DNA of 64,000 nucleotides from Halobaculum halobium. Lineage in GTDB: Archaea > Halobacteriota > Halobacteria > Halobacteriales > Haloferacaceae. Of the stretch, positions 62,037-64,000 are shown in pieces. The notes below the pieces were generated by a model that ran no database searches, had not been told where the DNA came from, and saw nothing but the letters and a program-made list of their open reading frames with translations. How positions within the stretch are numbered: position 1 is the stretch's first letter; the number at the start of each line of letters is the position of its first letter. The position numbers and the translations under genes were made by a program. The DNA is taken from assembly GCF_030127145.1 (NCBI RefSeq), contig NZ_CP126158.1, positions 2,170,001-2,234,000 of the forward strand, in the 5' to 3' direction.

Positions 62037-63866
62037 ATGGCCGACGACAGCATCGCGGTCGTCGACCTCGATCGGTGCTCGCCCGACCGGTGTAACTACG
62101 AGTGCGCGAACTTCTGTCCGCCCAACCGCACCGGGAAGGACTGCATCGTCGAGCGCGGCGACCACTACGCGGAGGACGAACCGTACGATGGCGGTCCCGA
62201 CCAGGTGTGGATATCCGAGGAGATCTGCCTGGGCGAGACGTGCGGCATCTGCGTCGAGAAGTGTCCCTTCGACGCCATCGAGATCATCAACCTCCCCTCC
62301 GAACTTGAGAACGATCCGGTCCACCGCTATGGCGACAACGCGTTCGGGCTGTACGGGCTGCCGGTGCCCGAGGCCGGCAACGTGACGGGGATCCTCGGTC
62401 CCAACGGGATCGGGAAGTCGACGGCGGTGAAGATGCTCTCGGGCGAGCTTGTCCCGAATCTCGGCGCCCATGCCGAGGAGGCGAACTGGGACGCGGTCCT
62501 GGAGCGGTTCAAGGGGACGGAGCTGCAGAACTACATCGAGCGCGTCATCGACGGCGAGGTCACCGTGGCACGCAAGCCGCAGTACGTCGATCAGATCCCC
62601 AAGCAGTTCGACGGCAACACCCGCGAGTTGCTGGAGCGCACCGACGAGCGCGGCGTGCTCGACTCGCTCGTGGAGCGGCTCTCGATCGGGCCGGTGATGG
62701 ACCAGGACATCGACTCCATCTCCGGCGGGGAGCTCCAGCGCGTCGCGCTGGCGGCGACGCTCGCGCGCGACGCGGACTTCTACTTCCTCGACGAGATCAC
62801 GCCGTATCTGGACATCGGCCAGCGGATGACCGCCGCGCGGCTCATCCGCGAACTCGCCGACGACGGCGACCGCTCGATGATGGTCGTCGAGCACGACCTC
62901 GCGATCTTAGACCTGCTGGCGGACACGCTCCACGTCACCTACGGCGAGCCGGGTGCGTACGGTGTCGTCACCGACCCCAAGTCCACCCGCAACGGCATCA
63001 ACGAGTACCTGAAGGGGTATCTCGACAACGAGAACATGCGGATCCGACCGGACTCGATCACCTTCGATCAACACGCGCCCCGCGAGATCACGCGCTCGCA
63101 GGTGCTGTTCGAGTACCCCGACCTCGCAAAGTCGTACGGCGACGGGGAGTTCTCGCTGGAGATCGACGGGGGCGCCGTCCACGAGTCGGAGGTGCTGGGC
63201 ATCGTCGGCCCGAACGGGATCGGGAAGTCGACGATGGCGAAGCTGTTCGCCGGGCAGTTGGAGCCCGACGAGGGCGCCCTCGACGTCGACCTCGACATCG
63301 CCTACAAGCCGCAGTACATCGAGATCGACCAGCCGATTCGCGTCGACGCGTTCCTCTCGTCGATCGCCGACGACTTCGGCTCCTCCTACTGGGACACCGA
63401 GATCGCGCGCCCGCTCCAGCTCAATCCGATCATGGAGCAGAACCTCACCGACCTCTCTGGCGGGGAGCGCCAGCGCGTCGCCATCGCGGCGTGCCTCTCG
63501 GAGGACGCCGACCTCTACCTCCTTGACGAGCCGTCGGCCCACCTCGACGTGGAACAGCGCGTGCAGGCGACGACCGCTATCCGCCGGTACGCCGAGAACC
63601 ACGACGCGACGGTAATGGTCATCGACCACGACATCTACATGATCGACCTACTCGCCGACCGGCTCATGGTGTTCGACGGCGAGCCGGCGGTGAAGGGACA
63701 CGCGACCCAGCCACAGGAGATGCGCTCGGGGATGAACGAGTTCCTCGGCGACCTCGACATCACGTTCCGCCGCGACGAGCGGACGGGTCGCCCCCGGATC
63801 AACAAGCCCGGATCGCAACTCGACCGCCAGCAGAAGCGCGACGGCGAGTACTACTACTCCGGGTAG
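62037..63866 (+). CDS. Ribosome-recycling ABC protein ABCE1 (Rli1)
   Basis: The 609-residue protein starts with a ferredoxin-like domain with two [4Fe-4S] sites (CSPDRCNYECANFCP and CLGETCGICVEKCP). Two ABC domains follow, with Walker A GPNGIGKST twice, signatures SGGELQR and SGGERQR, and Walker B motifs FYFLDEITPYLD and LYLLDEPSAHLD. It splits ribosomes after termination in the cytoplasm. Length and architecture are standard for archaea. It lies one base after the EMC6-like stop. Confidence 0.96.
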   Translation: MADDSIAVVDLDRCSPDRCNYECANFCPPNRTGKDCIVERGDHYAEDEPYDGGPDQVWISEEICLGETCGICVEKCPFDAIEIINLPSELENDPVHRYGDNAFGLYGLPVPEAGNVTGILGPNGIGKSTAVKMLSGELVPNLGAHAEEANWDAVLERFKGTELQNYIERVIDGEVTVARKPQYVDQIPKQFDGNTRELLERTDERGVLDSLVERLSIGPVMDQDIDSISGGELQRVALAATLARDADFYFLDEITPYLDIGQRMTAARLIRELADDGDRSMMVVEHDLAILDLLADTLHVTYGEPGAYGVVTDPKSTRNGINEYLKGYLDNENMRIRPDSITFDQHAPREITRSQVLFEYPDLAKSYGDGEFSLEIDGGAVHESEVLGIVGPNGIGKSTMAKLFAGQLEPDEGALDVDLDIAYKPQYIEIDQPIRVDAFLSSIADDFGSSYWDTEIARPLQLNPIMEQNLTDLSGGERQRVAIAACLSEDADLYLLDEPSAHLDVEQRVQATTAIRRYAENHDATVMVIDHDIYMIDLLADRLMVFDGEPAVKGHATQPQEMRSGMNEFLGDLDITFRRDERTGRPRINKPGSQLDRQQKRDGEYYYSG

Positions 63867-63956
63867 ATCTCGACTGGACTGCTCGACGTCCGGTTCCCGT
63901 TCTCCGTCGGATGATCGGCCGTGCCGATGGCGGTGCCGCTCAGTCCGCCCTCCTAT

Positions 63957-64000
63957 CTACTCGCGCTTGTACTCCTTGCGGTACCCTTTGAACTCCGTGC
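63957..64000 (-). CDS. 3' end of a minus-strand gene (partial)
   Basis: The minus strand at the window edge reads TEFKGYRKEYKRE followed by TAG at 63957-63959. The peptide is basic, unusual for this genome. Only about 14 residues are available and the family cannot be told. The 90 bases between it and ABCE1 hold nothing recognisable. Confidence 0.35.
   Translation of the reverse strand, partial: TEFKGYRKEYKRE

Noticed and set aside
1-64000. CRISPR array or insertion sequence
   Set aside because: No regularly spaced repeats and no transposase motif were seen on either strand.

Overview
The window is a piece of a haloarchaeal chromosome (class Halobacteria). Its GC content is very high, the proteins are acidic, many genes start with GTG, and neighbouring genes overlap in GTGA or ATGA. 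TATA boxes often sit about 25 bases from start codons, as in leaderless transcripts. Diagnostic genes are halorhodopsin, a HalX response regulator, the cdrL-cdrS-ftsZ2 cell-division locus and an archaeal ABCE1. The gene set would fit Haloferacales, but that is an impression only. I see no rRNA, CRISPR array, insertion sequence or prophage. The only RNA gene recognised is tRNA-Ser(CGA).

Layout. 0.1-3 kb: minus-strand operon of a CaiB-type CoA-transferase, a thiolase-fold protein without catalytic cysteines, and a DUF35 zinc-ribbon/OB partner. 3-6.9 kb: a DUF6498 membrane protein, two small DUF2249 proteins and, divergently, halorhodopsin, then a hotdog thioesterase. 6.9-14.1 kb: a seven-gene minus-strand pilus-type secretion operon (ATPase, GspF/TadC-like membrane protein, five one-helix pilin-like proteins) behind a leaderless-type promoter. 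14.2-19.5 kb: a glutaredoxin-gene remnant, an aminoglycoside-type phosphotransferase with a HAD phosphatase, a methyltransferase, small proteins and a zinc alcohol dehydrogenase. 19.7-30.5 kb: a PAS/GAF histidine kinase, an ABC-2 exporter pair, a monothiol glutaredoxin, an SLC13-type transporter, a HalX regulator, a sodium/calcium exchanger and a UspA protein. 31.9-36.5 kb: the DUF4129-DUF7269-DUF58-DUF7519 cluster convergent with a MoxR ATPase. 36.6-43.9 kb: tRNA-Ser, peroxiredoxin, DUF192, a rubrerythrin-like zinc finger, GMP synthase glutaminase subunit and DUF2070. 44-49.4 kb: an M24 peptidase, a znuABC-type metal importer with a DtxR-like operator, and an aldo-keto reductase. 49.5-51.8 kb: cdrL, cdrS and ftsZ2. 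52-64 kb: tRNA thiolation, DUF4442, methyltransferase, M32 and M20 peptidases, a PIN-ATPase-KH protein, a winged-helix regulator, an EMC6-like membrane protein and ABCE1.

Two things cut across the window. First, eight genes carry frameshifts or misframed ends at nine sites. Every one is repaired by adding one G/C to a G/C homopolymer, which points to homopolymer undercalling in the assembly rather than gene decay. Second, a 7-mer, GTAAGAC, occurs six times on either strand around cdrL and cdrS, and together with several inverted repeats forms an unusually dense candidate control region for the cell-division operon.

The best candidates for undescribed biology are the cysteine-less thiolase/DUF35/CoA-transferase operon, which may be a retro-aldolase rather than a thiolase, and the control region before cdrS-ftsZ2.
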